DNA of 64,000 bases from Ruminococcaceae bacterium Marseille-P2935. GTDB taxonomy: Bacteria > Bacillota > Clostridia > Oscillospirales > Ruminococcaceae. The DNA lies in NCBI GenBank assembly GCA_900104565.1, contig LT629952.1, positions 310,001-374,000 on the forward strand, in the 5' to 3' direction. Below, one piece after another: positions 8,882 through 16,909 of this stretch (positions within the stretch are counted from its first letter, which is position 1; each line of letters starts with the position of its first letter). Below the pieces are notes generated by a model that ran no database searches, was not told the DNA's origin, and worked only from the letters and a program-made list of their open reading frames with translations. The position numbers were made by a program, and so were the translations under genes.

Positions 8882-10489
8882 ATGGGAAAACGAGTGGTAG
8901 GAATATTTTCTGTTATGATCCTTGCATTCAGCCTGGTGCTTACCAGGCTATATTATATTACGGGCGGGCAGTTTCTAGCTATGGCTGCTGAACGGCAAAG
9001 CAGTTTTTCTTTAAAAGTTGCGACTTCCCGCGGCATCATTTATGATTGTAATATGAAATCTCTAGTGGAGCAGGAAGAACAATATTTAGCCTCGGTGCTT
9101 CCGACTCCACAGGCAGTCTCTGCTCTTAAAGACTCGGTAGAAGATGTTACAAAAGTGATTGACCAAAAACAAATTCAGTCAGGAAGGCCGATATTAACAT
9201 TAGTTTCTTCTCCGCATATTTACAGCCCGGATATTGAAGTGTTTACTGCCACAAAACGTTATAGTGATGATCTGCTTTGCCCGCATCTAATTGGGTATGT
9301 AAATGGCGACCCCAAAACAGGGGTTACCGGTATAGAAAAAAGCTATAATAGTCTTCTGGAAGAATACTCGGGAGATATTACCGTCCGATATCAGGTGGAT
9401 GCACTTGGCAATCCATTGACAGGGGTAGGTACGACGGTTGAAAAGGACAGCTATGGTCAAAAAGGGGGGGTAGTGCTTACAATTGATAGCAAATTACAAA
9501 AAATTGTACAGGATATAGCCAATGAAGATATTCCAAAAGGGGCCGTTGTGGTGATGGATCCCTATTCTGGTGATATTAAGGCGCTTGCTAGCACTCCTTC
9601 TTTTAATCCTAACAAAATTGCAGATTATTTAAATGACCCGGATAGCCCACTGATTAACCGTGCATTCTATTCTTACAACGTTGGTTCTACCTTTAAAATT
9701 GTTACAGCAGCTGCTGCTTTAGAGCAAGGTATTCCCACCACCAGAGCGCATATTTGTACCGGATCGATTGATATAGACGGACAGGTATTCTCGTGCAACA
9801 AGAAGAGCGGGCATGGGGAGCTTGATTTAAAAGGTGCCATTGAGCATTCCTGTAATACCTACTTTATTGATTTGGCAAAGGATATTGGTGGCGGCGCTAT
9901 TCGAAATATGGCTAAAAAACTTGGCTTTGGACAGCCGGCACAGTTAGCAGAAGGCATGGCATCTGGTTCTGGTAATCTGCCGACTGATTCAGATTTAAAT
10001 AATATTGCGGAGGTTGCTAACTTTGGGTTTGGTCAGGGTGTTTTAATGGCTACCCCTATACAGGTCAGCCAAATGATTTGCACAGTAGCCAATGGCGGTT
10101 CATCTGTTACGCCCCGTCTGGTTTTAGGAACCACGCTGGATGGAGCGTCTTTGGATCAAAAAGAGGTTATGGTACTACCTACTACAGCTATGAAAGAACG
10201 TACAGCAGAATTATTACGCAAATATATGGTTTCCGTTGTAGAAAATGGCAGTGGCAGCAGAGCCAAACCGGATTTTGAGACGGCAGGTGGTAAAACTGCA
10301 ACAGCTCAAACCGGACGCTTTATTGAAGGGAAAGAACAGTTGCAGGCATGGTTTGCCGGATTTTATCCAGGGGAACACCCAAAATATGTTATTACGGTAT
10401 TGGTAGAAGGCGGAGGAGAGGGAAGTGTGGCAGCGGCGCCTATTTTTAAACGAATATGCGACATGATTCAGGCAGCTATTGGAGTATAG
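8882..10489 (+). CDS. Class B penicillin-binding protein (PBP2/SpoVD-like transpeptidase)
   Basis: Transpeptidase that cross-links peptidoglycan outside the membrane. A single N-terminal membrane helix (VVGIFSVMILAFSLVLTRL) is followed by a dimerisation region and the penicillin-binding fold with all three motifs: STFK (Ser269, Lys272), SCN (323-325) and a KTA variant of the KTG box near residue 471. The 535-residue size without PASTA repeats fits PBP2 or SpoVD-type enzymes; which one cannot be decided. The open frame extends to 8801 but that region overlaps the preceding terminator. ATG 8882 places the membrane helix close to the start and has GGAAAGG 12 nt upstream; ATG 8816 is an alternative. 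Confidence 0.85.
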   Translation: MGKRVVGIFSVMILAFSLVLTRLYYITGGQFLAMAAERQSSFSLKVATSRGIIYDCNMKSLVEQEEQYLASVLPTPQAVSALKDSVEDVTKVIDQKQIQSGRPILTLVSSPHIYSPDIEVFTATKRYSDDLLCPHLIGYVNGDPKTGVTGIEKSYNSLLEEYSGDITVRYQVDALGNPLTGVGTTVEKDSYGQKGGVVLTIDSKLQKIVQDIANEDIPKGAVVVMDPYSGDIKALASTPSFNPNKIADYLNDPDSPLINRAFYSYNVGSTFKIVTAAAALEQGIPTTRAHICTGSIDIDGQVFSCNKKSGHGELDLKGAIEHSCNTYFIDLAKDIGGGAIRNMAKKLGFGQPAQLAEGMASGSGNLPTDSDLNNIAEVANFGFGQGVLMATPIQVSQMICTVANGGSSVTPRLVLGTTLDGASLDQKEVMVLPTTAMKERTAELLRKYMVSVVENGSGSRAKPDFETAGGKTATAQTGRFIEGKEQLQAWFAGFYPGEHPKYVITVLVEGGGEGSVAAAPIFKRICDMIQAAIGV

Positions 10490-10518
10490 TTGCGAAGGGC
10501 AGAAATTTATAGTATAAT
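10490..10518 (+). promoter_or_regulatory. Promoter of the structured RNA upstream of degV
   Basis: TTGCGA (10490-10495) and TATAAT (10513-10518) are spaced by 17 bp. The -35 begins one base after the stop codon of the penicillin-binding protein gene. Transcription should start near 10525. Confidence 0.7.
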
Positions 10519-10524
10519 ACCCAC

Positions 10525-10722
10525 AGACTGGTTATTATACTTTGATGCGCAGGACAGCCATAGCGAAGCTTACCCTTTGGGGACAGGCATAGTCTCTTCA
10601 CAGAAAGTGTGATATGTGCTTTGTCCTGTTCTGCTGTGCAGTTGTATAATGATCGAAAGCTAGAATACAACACGTCCATATACCGGCAGGAGTGTGGCTT
10701 CCTGTCAACTGCCGGCTTTTGG
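10525..10722 (+). ncRNA. Unidentified structured RNA or leader, about 195 nt
   Basis: A gene-free stretch framed by a good promoter and a terminator-like hairpin. An outer helix pairs GGTTATTATAC (10530-10540) with GTATAATGATC (10644-10654). Inside it TGCGCA (10546-10551) pairs with TGTGCA (10635-10640), GGACAG (10552-10557) with the TTTGTCC region (10620-10626), and a hairpin TCACA-GAAAG-TGTGA forms near 10598-10612. Two near-identical 12-mers, GGACAGCCATAG (10552) and GGACAGGCATAG (10581), lie on the 5' side and could alternate as partners for one 3' segment. Size and long imperfect stem recall 6S RNA, but I recognise no Rfam consensus (T-box, SAM, TPP, cobalamin, SRP and tmRNA do not fit). 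It may act on its own or as a degV leader. Confidence 0.55.
10683..10721 (+). terminator. Terminator-like hairpin ending the structured RNA
   Basis: CCGGCAG (10683-10689) pairs with CTGCCGG (10709-10715), followed by CTTTT. A competing inner hairpin CAGGA/TCCTG (10687-10691, 10700-10704) uses part of the same left arm. The hairpin ends just before the degV ribosome site, so it may be an attenuator or the 3' end of an independent RNA. Confidence 0.6.
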
Positions 10723-10738
10723 AAAAGGAGCGGTTCAA

Positions 10739-11614
10739 TTGGAGAATGTTTCGACCTTTAAAATTATTGCAGATGCAAACTGCGATATGCCCCAAAGTTT
10801 TTTTAAAAAGAATGATATCACAGTTTTAGAGCTGATTTATACTTTGGATGGTGTCTCTCATACTACCTTTGATCCCGCTGTTACGCTTCATCAATTTTAT
10901 GATCGCATGCGGGATGGATCAGATCCCAAAACTGCACAGATTACGCCCGATCAAGCCTTTGCAGCGATGGATCAAATTCTGGGGCAAGGCTATGATGTAC
11001 TCTATTTTTCCTTCTCTTCCGGCATTAGCGGAAGTTATAACAGTGCACGCCTTGCTGCCGAAGATGCACGTGAAAAATACCCCGAACGCAAGGTGATTGT
11101 AATTGACTCCTTATGTGCTTCTATGGGAGCAGGGCTGTTGCTATACTATGGGGTAAAAATGCAGCAGCAGGGAAAGTCAATTGATGAGGTGGCGCAATGG
11201 CTGGAAAACAATAAACTGAACCTTTGCCACTTTTTTACAGTAGAAGATTTAAAATATCTGCAAAAGGGCGGGCGTGTTTCTAAAACTGTTGCTGTTGTGG
11301 GAACTGTTTTAGGGATAAAACCGGTTTTGCATGTGGATAATGAGGGAAAATTAGTACCTGTAAATAAAGTTCGTGGAAGAAAGCAATCGCTCAATGCGTT
11401 GGTGGATTATTATGAGACGCTTGGCGATCGTGACCGGAATGAAATTTTTTTTATTAGCCATGGCGACTGTGAAGAAGAGGCAAACTATGTTGCCAGTGAA
11501 ATGAAACGCAGGTATGGCCTAAGCAATTATATGATCAATGGGATTGGTCCTACTATTGGTGCGCATTCTGGTCCCGGTACTATGGCGCTATTTTTCCTGG
11601 GTAAACACCGTTAA
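10739..11614 (+). CDS. DegV family fatty-acid-binding protein
   Basis: DegV (FakB-like) proteins bind a single fatty acid and, in Firmicutes, can present it to the kinase FakA for entry into phospholipid synthesis. The 291-residue protein opens with FKIIADANCDMP, has the conserved YFSFSSGISGSYNSA segment and ends in a typical GPTIGAHSGPGTMALFF motif. The start is TTG 10739, with AAAAGGAG at 10723-10730; the open frame to 10694 runs back into the upstream hairpin. No fakA is visible nearby. The structured RNA upstream may control it. A terminator follows directly. Confidence 0.93.
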   Translation: MENVSTFKIIADANCDMPQSFFKKNDITVLELIYTLDGVSHTTFDPAVTLHQFYDRMRDGSDPKTAQITPDQAFAAMDQILGQGYDVLYFSFSSGISGSYNSARLAAEDAREKYPERKVIVIDSLCASMGAGLLLYYGVKMQQQGKSIDEVAQWLENNKLNLCHFFTVEDLKYLQKGGRVSKTVAVVGTVLGIKPVLHVDNEGKLVPVNKVRGRKQSLNALVDYYETLGDRDRNEIFFISHGDCEEEANYVASEMKRRYGLSNYMINGIGPTIGAHSGPGTMALFFLGKHR

Positions 11615-11617
11615 TGT

Positions 11618-11650
11618 AAGATACCCTTCCGTTTGGGAAGGGTATCTTTT
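11618..11650 (+). terminator. Intrinsic terminator after degV
   Basis: A perfect 13-bp stem (11618-11630 with 11636-11648), loop GTTTG, ends in CTTTTC. Confidence 0.9.
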
Positions 11651-11752
11651 CTTATATAAAAATAGAAATTTGTTTAAAAAGCAGGTATAAGTGCAGTTGA
11701 TTCTAAAAGATTTTTCAAATATTCTTGTTTATTAATTGATGTTTTCACAACG

Positions 11753-11782
11753 AAAAAAGCCTGTGCGTGCAAACACAGGCCT
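11753..11782 (-). terminator. Intrinsic terminator of the minus-strand EEP gene
   Basis: On the minus strand GCCTGTG pairs with CACAGGC (11780-11774, 11765-11759) and is followed by six T residues. It lies 5 bases past the stop codon of the endonuclease/exonuclease/phosphatase-family gene. Confidence 0.85.
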
Positions 11783-11786
11783 TAAA

Positions 11787-12614
11787 CTAGGCAGTTTGAA
11801 TTTGACACATATCCTTTAAGCGCAGTGTAGCGACTAATGGAAAATGATCAGAGGGGTATTTTCCGTTTATGTCTTTTGTATCAATATGAGATTCAACAAC
11901 TTCAAATTCATCTGACACAAAAATATAGTCTATAGGGCTGGCACCAAGTTTTATCTTACCTTTAAAGCTATGATAAGTGTTGGTGATGCTTTGAGGATCA
12001 AAATATTCGTAAACATCTTTAAGATGGATATTGCTGAAAGTATGAAGATTATATCGTAATGTTTTAATGGGCTTACTTTTTGATTTACAATTCATATCCC
12101 CCATTAAAATAGTGGGGAGGGGGTCTGTACGGTTAAACTCGTTCATATATTTTAATATAATCATGGTTCCAAGGGTGCGGGCAAATCCGCTAATATGATC
12201 AAAATGAGTGTTAAACACCCGAATTCTCCGGTTTTGCGTTTTTAAATAGACTTCAGCAACAGTACAAATACGAGGAAAAAACGAAAAGAGAGCACGGCTT
12301 CCACCACGTTCTGGATGCTTGGAAAGCCAAAAAGTTTTAATGAACTCTACTTCAACATCCTGGTTTTTCACAATAATATCAGAGTGCTCATCATTTTTAG
12401 GTTTTGTTCCAGAAAAACGGCCGGTCCCAAAAACACTGTAATCACTTAAAAGGTTTTCAACGTCTGTTTTCATCTGCGGAAGCATTTCCTGTACTCCAAT
12501 AATAGATGCACCGGAATTTTTAATTAAACGAGCAGCCAGCATTTTACGCTCTTCCCAAGTGTTTTTTCTTTTTAAACCAAAGTCTCTGCGCAAATTAAAC
12601 GATATTACTTTAAT
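11787..12614 (-). CDS. Endonuclease/exonuclease/phosphatase (EEP) family protein, non-canonical start
   Basis: DNase I-like metal-dependent phosphoesterase of unknown substrate. Catalytic-fold motifs are FN in KVISFNLRRDFG at the N-terminus, GVQEM with the metal Glu, FNTHFDH, MGDMNCK, IDYIFVS and the terminal SDHFPLVA. The nearest usual start, TTG 12593, would remove the first strand and the FN motif whose Asn lines the active site in this fold. Upstream in frame there is no ATG, GTG or TTG before a stop. Candidates are ATT at 12614, which gives the family-like N-terminus (M)KVISFNL, or ATA at 12647, 8 nt after AAGGGGG (12662-12656). I annotate from 12614. A sequencing frameshift that hides a normal start is also possible. 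Confidence 0.8.
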   Translation of the reverse strand: MKVISFNLRRDFGLKRKNTWEERKMLAARLIKNSGASIIGVQEMLPQMKTDVENLLSDYSVFGTGRFSGTKPKNDEHSDIIVKNQDVEVEFIKTFWLSKHPERGGSRALFSFFPRICTVAEVYLKTQNRRIRVFNTHFDHISGFARTLGTMIILKYMNEFNRTDPLPTILMGDMNCKSKSKPIKTLRYNLHTFSNIHLKDVYEYFDPQSITNTYHSFKGKIKLGASPIDYIFVSDEFEVVESHIDTKDINGKYPSDHFPLVATLRLKDMCQIQTA

Positions 12615-12944
12615 AAAATCCTGTTGTGCTGCGTTGCTGATAACTATGATGACCGCCCCCTTGGAACTTAGTCTAGCACAAGAAGAAAGCTATGTAAACA
12701 GCTTTAAGAAACCCTTAAATAATTTGTAATATAAACCCTTTAAATAGGAAAAAAATAGAGACTTAGTAAAAAAGAAAAGTGTATTATTGTAAGAATATAA
12801 ATTATATATAATAAGTGTTAAAAAGAGGGAATACAACACTTTTTATACAAAAATATACAGATTTTGGCTGAGGATTGCAGGTTGCAAGGTAAACAGAAAA
12901 AGGTGTATACTAATATGGAATCAAAAAAGTAAGGAGGTTTTGAC
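12615..12944. other. AT-rich divergent intergenic region
   Basis: This 330-bp stretch separates the minus-strand EEP gene from the plus-strand PHP gene. It holds AAGGGGG (12656-12662, minus strand), a weak hairpin AAGTGTT/AACACTT (12813-12841) ending in TTTTT, and the PHP promoter at 12882. I see no gene in it. Confidence 0.6.
12882..12911 (+). promoter_or_regulatory. Promoter of the PHP gene
   Basis: TTGCAA (12882-12887) and TATACT (12906-12911) are spaced by 18 bp, about 35 nt before the ATG. Confidence 0.6.
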
Positions 12945-13772
12945 ATGATTGGAGATCTTCACTGTCATACTCGGTTATCGGACGGTTCAATGAACCTTGA
13001 TGATGTGATATTTTATGCGAAGAGAGCTGGCCTTGACTTTATAGCCATTACCGACCACGACACCATGGCGGGCGTGACACGGGCTGGTATTGTTGGAAAA
13101 AGACTGGGAATTCATGTGATTCCGGGTATTGAGCTTTCTTGTTATGATAATCAGCGGCAGCGCAGTGTACATATACTTTGCTACATGCCGAAATCTCCGG
13201 ACCGGCTTGAGGCGGTTTGTTTTAAAACCCTGGAAAGCCGCAATGAATCTGGCCAGCAAATGATTAAAAATGTTATGAAGTATTATCCCATCACTCAAGA
13301 GCATGTTATGCGCTATGCTTTAGGCAGCAAGGCAATTTACAAGGCGCACATTATGCATGCCATTATGGATTTAGGCTATACAGACAAAATTTATGGTGAC
13401 CTTTTTCAGACACTTTTTAACCAGAAAAATGGAAGTTGCTATGTAAAATCTGTTTACCCGGACGTTTATGAGGTCGTTCAGCTCTGCCGCAGTGCCGGAG
13501 GTGTTGTTGTAATGGCCCACCCTGGCGAATTTGATTCCATTGAACTTTTGCGGGATATGGCATCCGAAGGCCTTTTGGATGGTGTTGAGCTGTACCATCA
13601 TAAAAATACTGCAGAAGATTTACTTAAAATTGAGGAAATTGCAGAGGCCTATCATCTAATAAAGTTTGGCGGTACAGACTTCCATGGATTTTACAGGCCT
13701 CAGCCTAATCCAATTGGTACGAATATTACGCCGCAGGAATCTTTGGATCGGTTGTTTAAATTGAAAAAATAG
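12945..13772 (+). CDS. PHP domain phosphoesterase (RNase AM/TrpH-like)
   Basis: A stand-alone PHP-family metal phosphoesterase of 275 residues. The metal ligands are visible in order: GDLHCHTRLSDGS at residues 3-15, ITDHDT near 36, GIELSC near 62, VMAHPG near 188 and GGTDFHG near 243. Members of this group act on 3',5'-bisphosphonucleotides or the 5' ends of small RNAs; which one applies here cannot be read from sequence. ATG 12945 follows AAGGAGG. The gene has its own promoter and no terminator before malic enzyme. Confidence 0.88.
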   Translation: MIGDLHCHTRLSDGSMNLDDVIFYAKRAGLDFIAITDHDTMAGVTRAGIVGKRLGIHVIPGIELSCYDNQRQRSVHILCYMPKSPDRLEAVCFKTLESRNESGQQMIKNVMKYYPITQEHVMRYALGSKAIYKAHIMHAIMDLGYTDKIYGDLFQTLFNQKNGSCYVKSVYPDVYEVVQLCRSAGGVVVMAHPGEFDSIELLRDMASEGLLDGVELYHHKNTAEDLLKIEEIAEAYHLIKFGGTDFHGFYRPQPNPIGTNITPQESLDRLFKLKK

Positions 13773-13790
13773 ACAAGTTTTGGTTATACT
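13761..13790 (+). promoter_or_regulatory. Candidate promoter of malic enzyme
   Basis: TTGAAA (13761-13766), inside the last codons of the PHP gene, and TATACT (13785-13790) are 18 bp apart, 22 nt before the malic enzyme ATG. Confidence 0.5.
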
Positions 13791-13812
13791 GTTATAGAAA
13801 CGGAGCTTTGGA

Positions 13813-14985
13813 ATGGACGTAAAAGAAAAAGCAATGGAAAAGCATTATGAATGGAAAGGAAAAATTGAGGTTGTGTCCCGGGCGGTAATTCACAACCGCG
13901 AAGATCTTGCCTTAGCCTATACGCCTGGTGTAGCGCAGCCATGTTTGGCAATTGCGGAAAACGAACAATTAGCTTACGAGCTAACGCGTAAATCCAATTT
14001 GGTGGCGGTGGTAACAGATGGCACCGCAGTATTGGGGTTGGGTGATATTGGCCCAGCAGCAGGTATGCCGGTTATGGAAGGAAAATGTGCTCTTTTTAAA
14101 GAGTTTGCTGATGTGGATGCTTTTCCAATTTGCATCGATTCAAAAGATACCGATACAATAGTGAATACCATTGCGCTTATTTCAAAAAGCTTTGGAGGGA
14201 TAAATCTTGAGGATATTGCTGCACCCCGCTGCTTTGAAATTGAGGCAAAGTTAAAAGAACGATGTGATATTCCTGTTTTTCACGATGACCAGCATGGTAC
14301 CGCTATTGTTGTAGCAGCAGCGCTGATGAATGCATTCAAAGTGACTGGACGAACAATGGGTGAAGCCAAAATTGTAATTAATGGGGCAGGTGCTGCGGGC
14401 ATTGCGATTGCAAAACTTCTTTGCCGTATGGGTTTTGGAGATGTCATACTATGCGATATTGGCGGGATTATTAATCAAGCTGAGGATTGGCTTAATCCAG
14501 CTCAGCGTGAAATGGCAGTAATAACAAACAAAAATCAGATAAGAGGTACGCTGGCAGACGCTTTAAAAGGGGCAGACGCATTTATAGGAGTTTCCAAGCC
14601 TGGGCTGGTTACCACCCAAATGGTTGCATCCATGGCCAAGAACCCGATTGTTTTTGCTATGGCTAATCCCATACCCGAGATTATGCCGGAGGAAGCAAAG
14701 GCCGGTGGTGCTGCCGTAGTTGGAACAGGACGTTCGGATTTTCCGAACCAGATTAATAATGTTCTGGTATTTCCGGGTTTATTTAAGGGCGCACTGCAGG
14801 TAAGGGCGAAGGATATTACAGATTCGATGAAGATAGCGGCAGCTTATGGGCTGGCTTCCATTGTAGAAAAAGATCAATTGTGTTCGGAATATATACTGCC
14901 AGACCCGTTGGACAAACGTGTAGCAGAAGCGGTGGCGAAGGCCGTTGCCAAAGATGCGATTCAAAATAATATAGCAAGAATTTAA
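13813..14985 (+). CDS. NAD(P)-dependent malic enzyme (malate dehydrogenase, decarboxylating)
   Basis: Converts malate to pyruvate and CO2 with reduction of NAD(P). At 390 residues it is the short bacterial form without a phosphotransacetylase domain. Visible elements are YTPGVAQPC with the catalytic Tyr36, MEGKCALFK with Lys91, NLEDIAAPRCFEIE and PVFHDDQHGTA with metal ligands near 132-158, and the Rossmann motif GAGAAG at 191-196. The cofactor preference cannot be read safely. ATG 13813 follows CGGAG. The next gene begins 12 nt downstream and is probably cotranscribed. Confidence 0.95.
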   Translation: MDVKEKAMEKHYEWKGKIEVVSRAVIHNREDLALAYTPGVAQPCLAIAENEQLAYELTRKSNLVAVVTDGTAVLGLGDIGPAAGMPVMEGKCALFKEFADVDAFPICIDSKDTDTIVNTIALISKSFGGINLEDIAAPRCFEIEAKLKERCDIPVFHDDQHGTAIVVAAALMNAFKVTGRTMGEAKIVINGAGAAGIAIAKLLCRMGFGDVILCDIGGIINQAEDWLNPAQREMAVITNKNQIRGTLADALKGADAFIGVSKPGLVTTQMVASMAKNPIVFAMANPIPEIMPEEAKAGGAAVVGTGRSDFPNQINNVLVFPGLFKGALQVRAKDITDSMKIAAAYGLASIVEKDQLCSEYILPDPLDKRVAEAVAKAVAKDAIQNNIARI

Positions 14986-14997
14986 GGAGAAAGAACC

Positions 14998-15249
14998 ATG
15001 CACTATCAGTTTAAGCCTCGTGGAGTATGCACGCAGAACATTGAAATAGAGTTGGACGGTACGATTATTCGTGACATTAAGTTCATAGGCGGATGTAGCG
15101 GCAATACTCAAGGGGTGGCTGCGTTGGTTATAGGAGAAGATGCCAAGCAAGTGATACCAAAATTAAAAGGAATACGCTGTGGAATGCGTCCATCATCCTG
15201 CCCAGATCAGCTTGCCAAAGCATTGGAGGAAGCACTTGCACAAAAGTAA
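14998..15249 (+). CDS. TSCPD domain protein (TIGR03905 family)
   Basis: An 83-residue stand-alone TSCPD protein, a domain also found at the C-terminus of NrdJ-type ribonucleotide reductases. The family traits seen are HYQFKPRGVCTQNIEIELDG at the start, the GGCSGNTQGVA segment and the terminal CGMRPSSCPDQLAKAL. The conserved Cys residues suggest metal binding. The function of the stand-alone form is not established. ATG 14998 follows AAGGAGA 12 nt after the malic enzyme stop. Confidence 0.85.
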   Translation: MHYQFKPRGVCTQNIEIELDGTIIRDIKFIGGCSGNTQGVAALVIGEDAKQVIPKLKGIRCGMRPSSCPDQLAKALEEALAQK

Positions 15250-15264
15250 AAAGGGGTGATTATT

Positions 15265-15918
15265 GTGTTCCCGCTGCTTACTGTGATAACAGTCATATTT
15301 TTATTTACGTTTTTTTTCTTACAATCAAAAAATAAGGAGCATTTTTGCTTTTGTACTGAGGGAGACAGCGATATGCGCATTGCTCCGGATGATTTATCTG
15401 TTTTAAAGCGACAAGCAGATAACAGTGATGATTATGCGTTGTGTTATCTGCGGCAAAAAGCAAATGGGAATATTGAAAAGGCAAAACAATTGGCAGAGCG
15501 TTTTATGGGTGATATGCTGCTGTTGGAAAGCAAAAACTGTTTTGGAACAGCAAAGGTAGAAATGAATAAGCTTATGACCCAGTTGGAAATACTGTTTGTA
15601 TATGCTGTAAACCAGGCAATCAATGATTGTGCTCCCAATGCCATTATTGCACAGACAATTTTAAACTCTTTTTATGATCGTTTAAAAGAAGCTGACCCGG
15701 CTGTATATCGGCTGTTAGATGATACCGGAATTTTTTCCTATTATATTCTTTGTAGCCGTTCTCCCAATTGTACCAGTACTGATATTGGAAACACCTTTGC
15801 AAAAGCCTGTGGTTGTGATGGGGATTCAGATATGGTACGGACTGGTTCACATTATTATGAAGAGATTTATGATCGTTGTACCAGCCGTTTTCATGAAGTC
15901 AGTTTTGACAGAACTTAA
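15265..15918 (+). CDS. Hypothetical protein with N-terminal membrane anchor
   Basis: I do not recognise this 217-residue protein. A hydrophobic N-terminus (FPLLTVITVIFLFTFFFLQ) is followed by a soluble, Cys-containing, mostly helical domain. GTG 15265 is preferred over GTG 15256 because AAAAGGGG lies 8-9 nt upstream of it. It follows the TSCPD gene by 15 nt and is likely in the same transcript, which ends at the hairpin after its stop. No catalytic motif is visible. Confidence 0.7.
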   Translation: MFPLLTVITVIFLFTFFFLQSKNKEHFCFCTEGDSDMRIAPDDLSVLKRQADNSDDYALCYLRQKANGNIEKAKQLAERFMGDMLLLESKNCFGTAKVEMNKLMTQLEILFVYAVNQAINDCAPNAIIAQTILNSFYDRLKEADPAVYRLLDDTGIFSYYILCSRSPNCTSTDIGNTFAKACGCDGDSDMVRTGSHYYEEIYDRCTSRFHEVSFDRT

Positions 15919-15946
15919 AAAAACCGGAGCCATGCTCCGGTTTTTT
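15918..15946. terminator. Bidirectional intrinsic terminator
   Basis: Perfect 13-bp stem (15918-15930 with 15934-15946), A-rich on one side and T-rich on the other, between convergent genes. Confidence 0.9.
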
Positions 15947-15953
15947 GGAATGA

Positions 15954-16676
15954 TTAATTATTTTGGTTAGGATCTGGGACTTCAGTATTCATTTTATTCA
16001 TGAATTTTTTATGGAACAGGATTCCACCAATTCCTAAAATGCCAGTAATAGCGAATACTAAAATGGTTATTCCCCAATTGCCATTTCCAATTGAAGCCCC
16101 TGCAAGAGTCGATGTAACGACAGATGGAATACGGGCAAAAATAGCTATGGAAAGAAAACGCAAAGGGTGGATAGGGGTTAAGCCTGCAAAATATGTCAAA
16201 ACATCTTTTGGAGTACCTGGAATAAAAAAAAGAATAAAAGTTATCATTTCTAACCGGCTTGTATTTTGTAAAAATTTATAGCTTTTTAGTTTATCCTCTG
16301 ATATAAAAATGGTAACAAATGGGTAACCCCATTTGCGAACAGCAAAAAAAACGATAAATGAACCAGTTAAAATGCCAATTTGACAGGTAATTAAGCCGCC
16401 AACTGTACCATATAATAATCCTGCTATAATTTCTACCGGCTCACCAGGAATGAACGCTATAATAATTTGTAGGATTTGAATACCGAGTATTACAAACCAG
16501 CCTCCAATTCCCAATGAATTGATCCATTCCTGAAAAGCGGCACGTTGCAACGGATCGGAAAGTGCTGCAATATAGGGAGTAATTTTTATAGTTGCTATCA
16601 CTAAAATAATCAGTACAGCCGCAGCCAATAAAACTTTAATAAGATTGTTTTTTGTTTCCGCTTTTTTTTTGTCCAC
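15954..16676 (-). CDS. TVP38/TMEM64 (VTT/DedA-superfamily) membrane protein
   Basis: Integral membrane protein of the SNARE-associated/VTT family, whose members are linked to lipid scrambling or transport. After a charged N-terminus there are about six hydrophobic segments. The family signature is visible: FIPGEPVEIIAGLLYG, then GSFIVFFAVRKWG, and FFIPGTPKDVLTYFAG with the second re-entrant PG motif. GTG 16676 is chosen because GAGG (16687-16684) lies 7 nt upstream; GTG 16682 is too close. It has no partner gene nearby. Confidence 0.88.
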   Translation of the reverse strand: MDKKKAETKNNLIKVLLAAAVLIILVIATIKITPYIAALSDPLQRAAFQEWINSLGIGGWFVILGIQILQIIIAFIPGEPVEIIAGLLYGTVGGLITCQIGILTGSFIVFFAVRKWGYPFVTIFISEDKLKSYKFLQNTSRLEMITFILFFIPGTPKDVLTYFAGLTPIHPLRFLSIAIFARIPSVVTSTLAGASIGNGNWGITILVFAITGILGIGGILFHKKFMNKMNTEVPDPNQNN

Positions 16677-16909
16677 TGCCACACCTCGTTATGTCCCGTG
16701 AATTCAGGACTGAATTGTATTTTATTATATTATATATCAGGCAGCGTTTGACGCTAATTTGCCTGTACAAAAAATAAAATAACTATTTACCATTATTTTA
16801 TCATACTTTATATTACCGGACAAATCATGAAAAGAACTTTAAAATTTCCTTATAATGATGTAAAATAGAATTAAGAAGTATTCGCTGATAGTAAGGAAGG
16901 GGGCGGCTC

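Noticed and set aside
10525-10722. SRP RNA, tmRNA, T-box or known metabolite riboswitch at the degV leader
   Set aside because: None of the hallmark sequences (SRP GGAAGG/AGCAGC apical motif, T-box AGGGTGG, TPP CTGAGA, cobalamin GCCACTG) is present.
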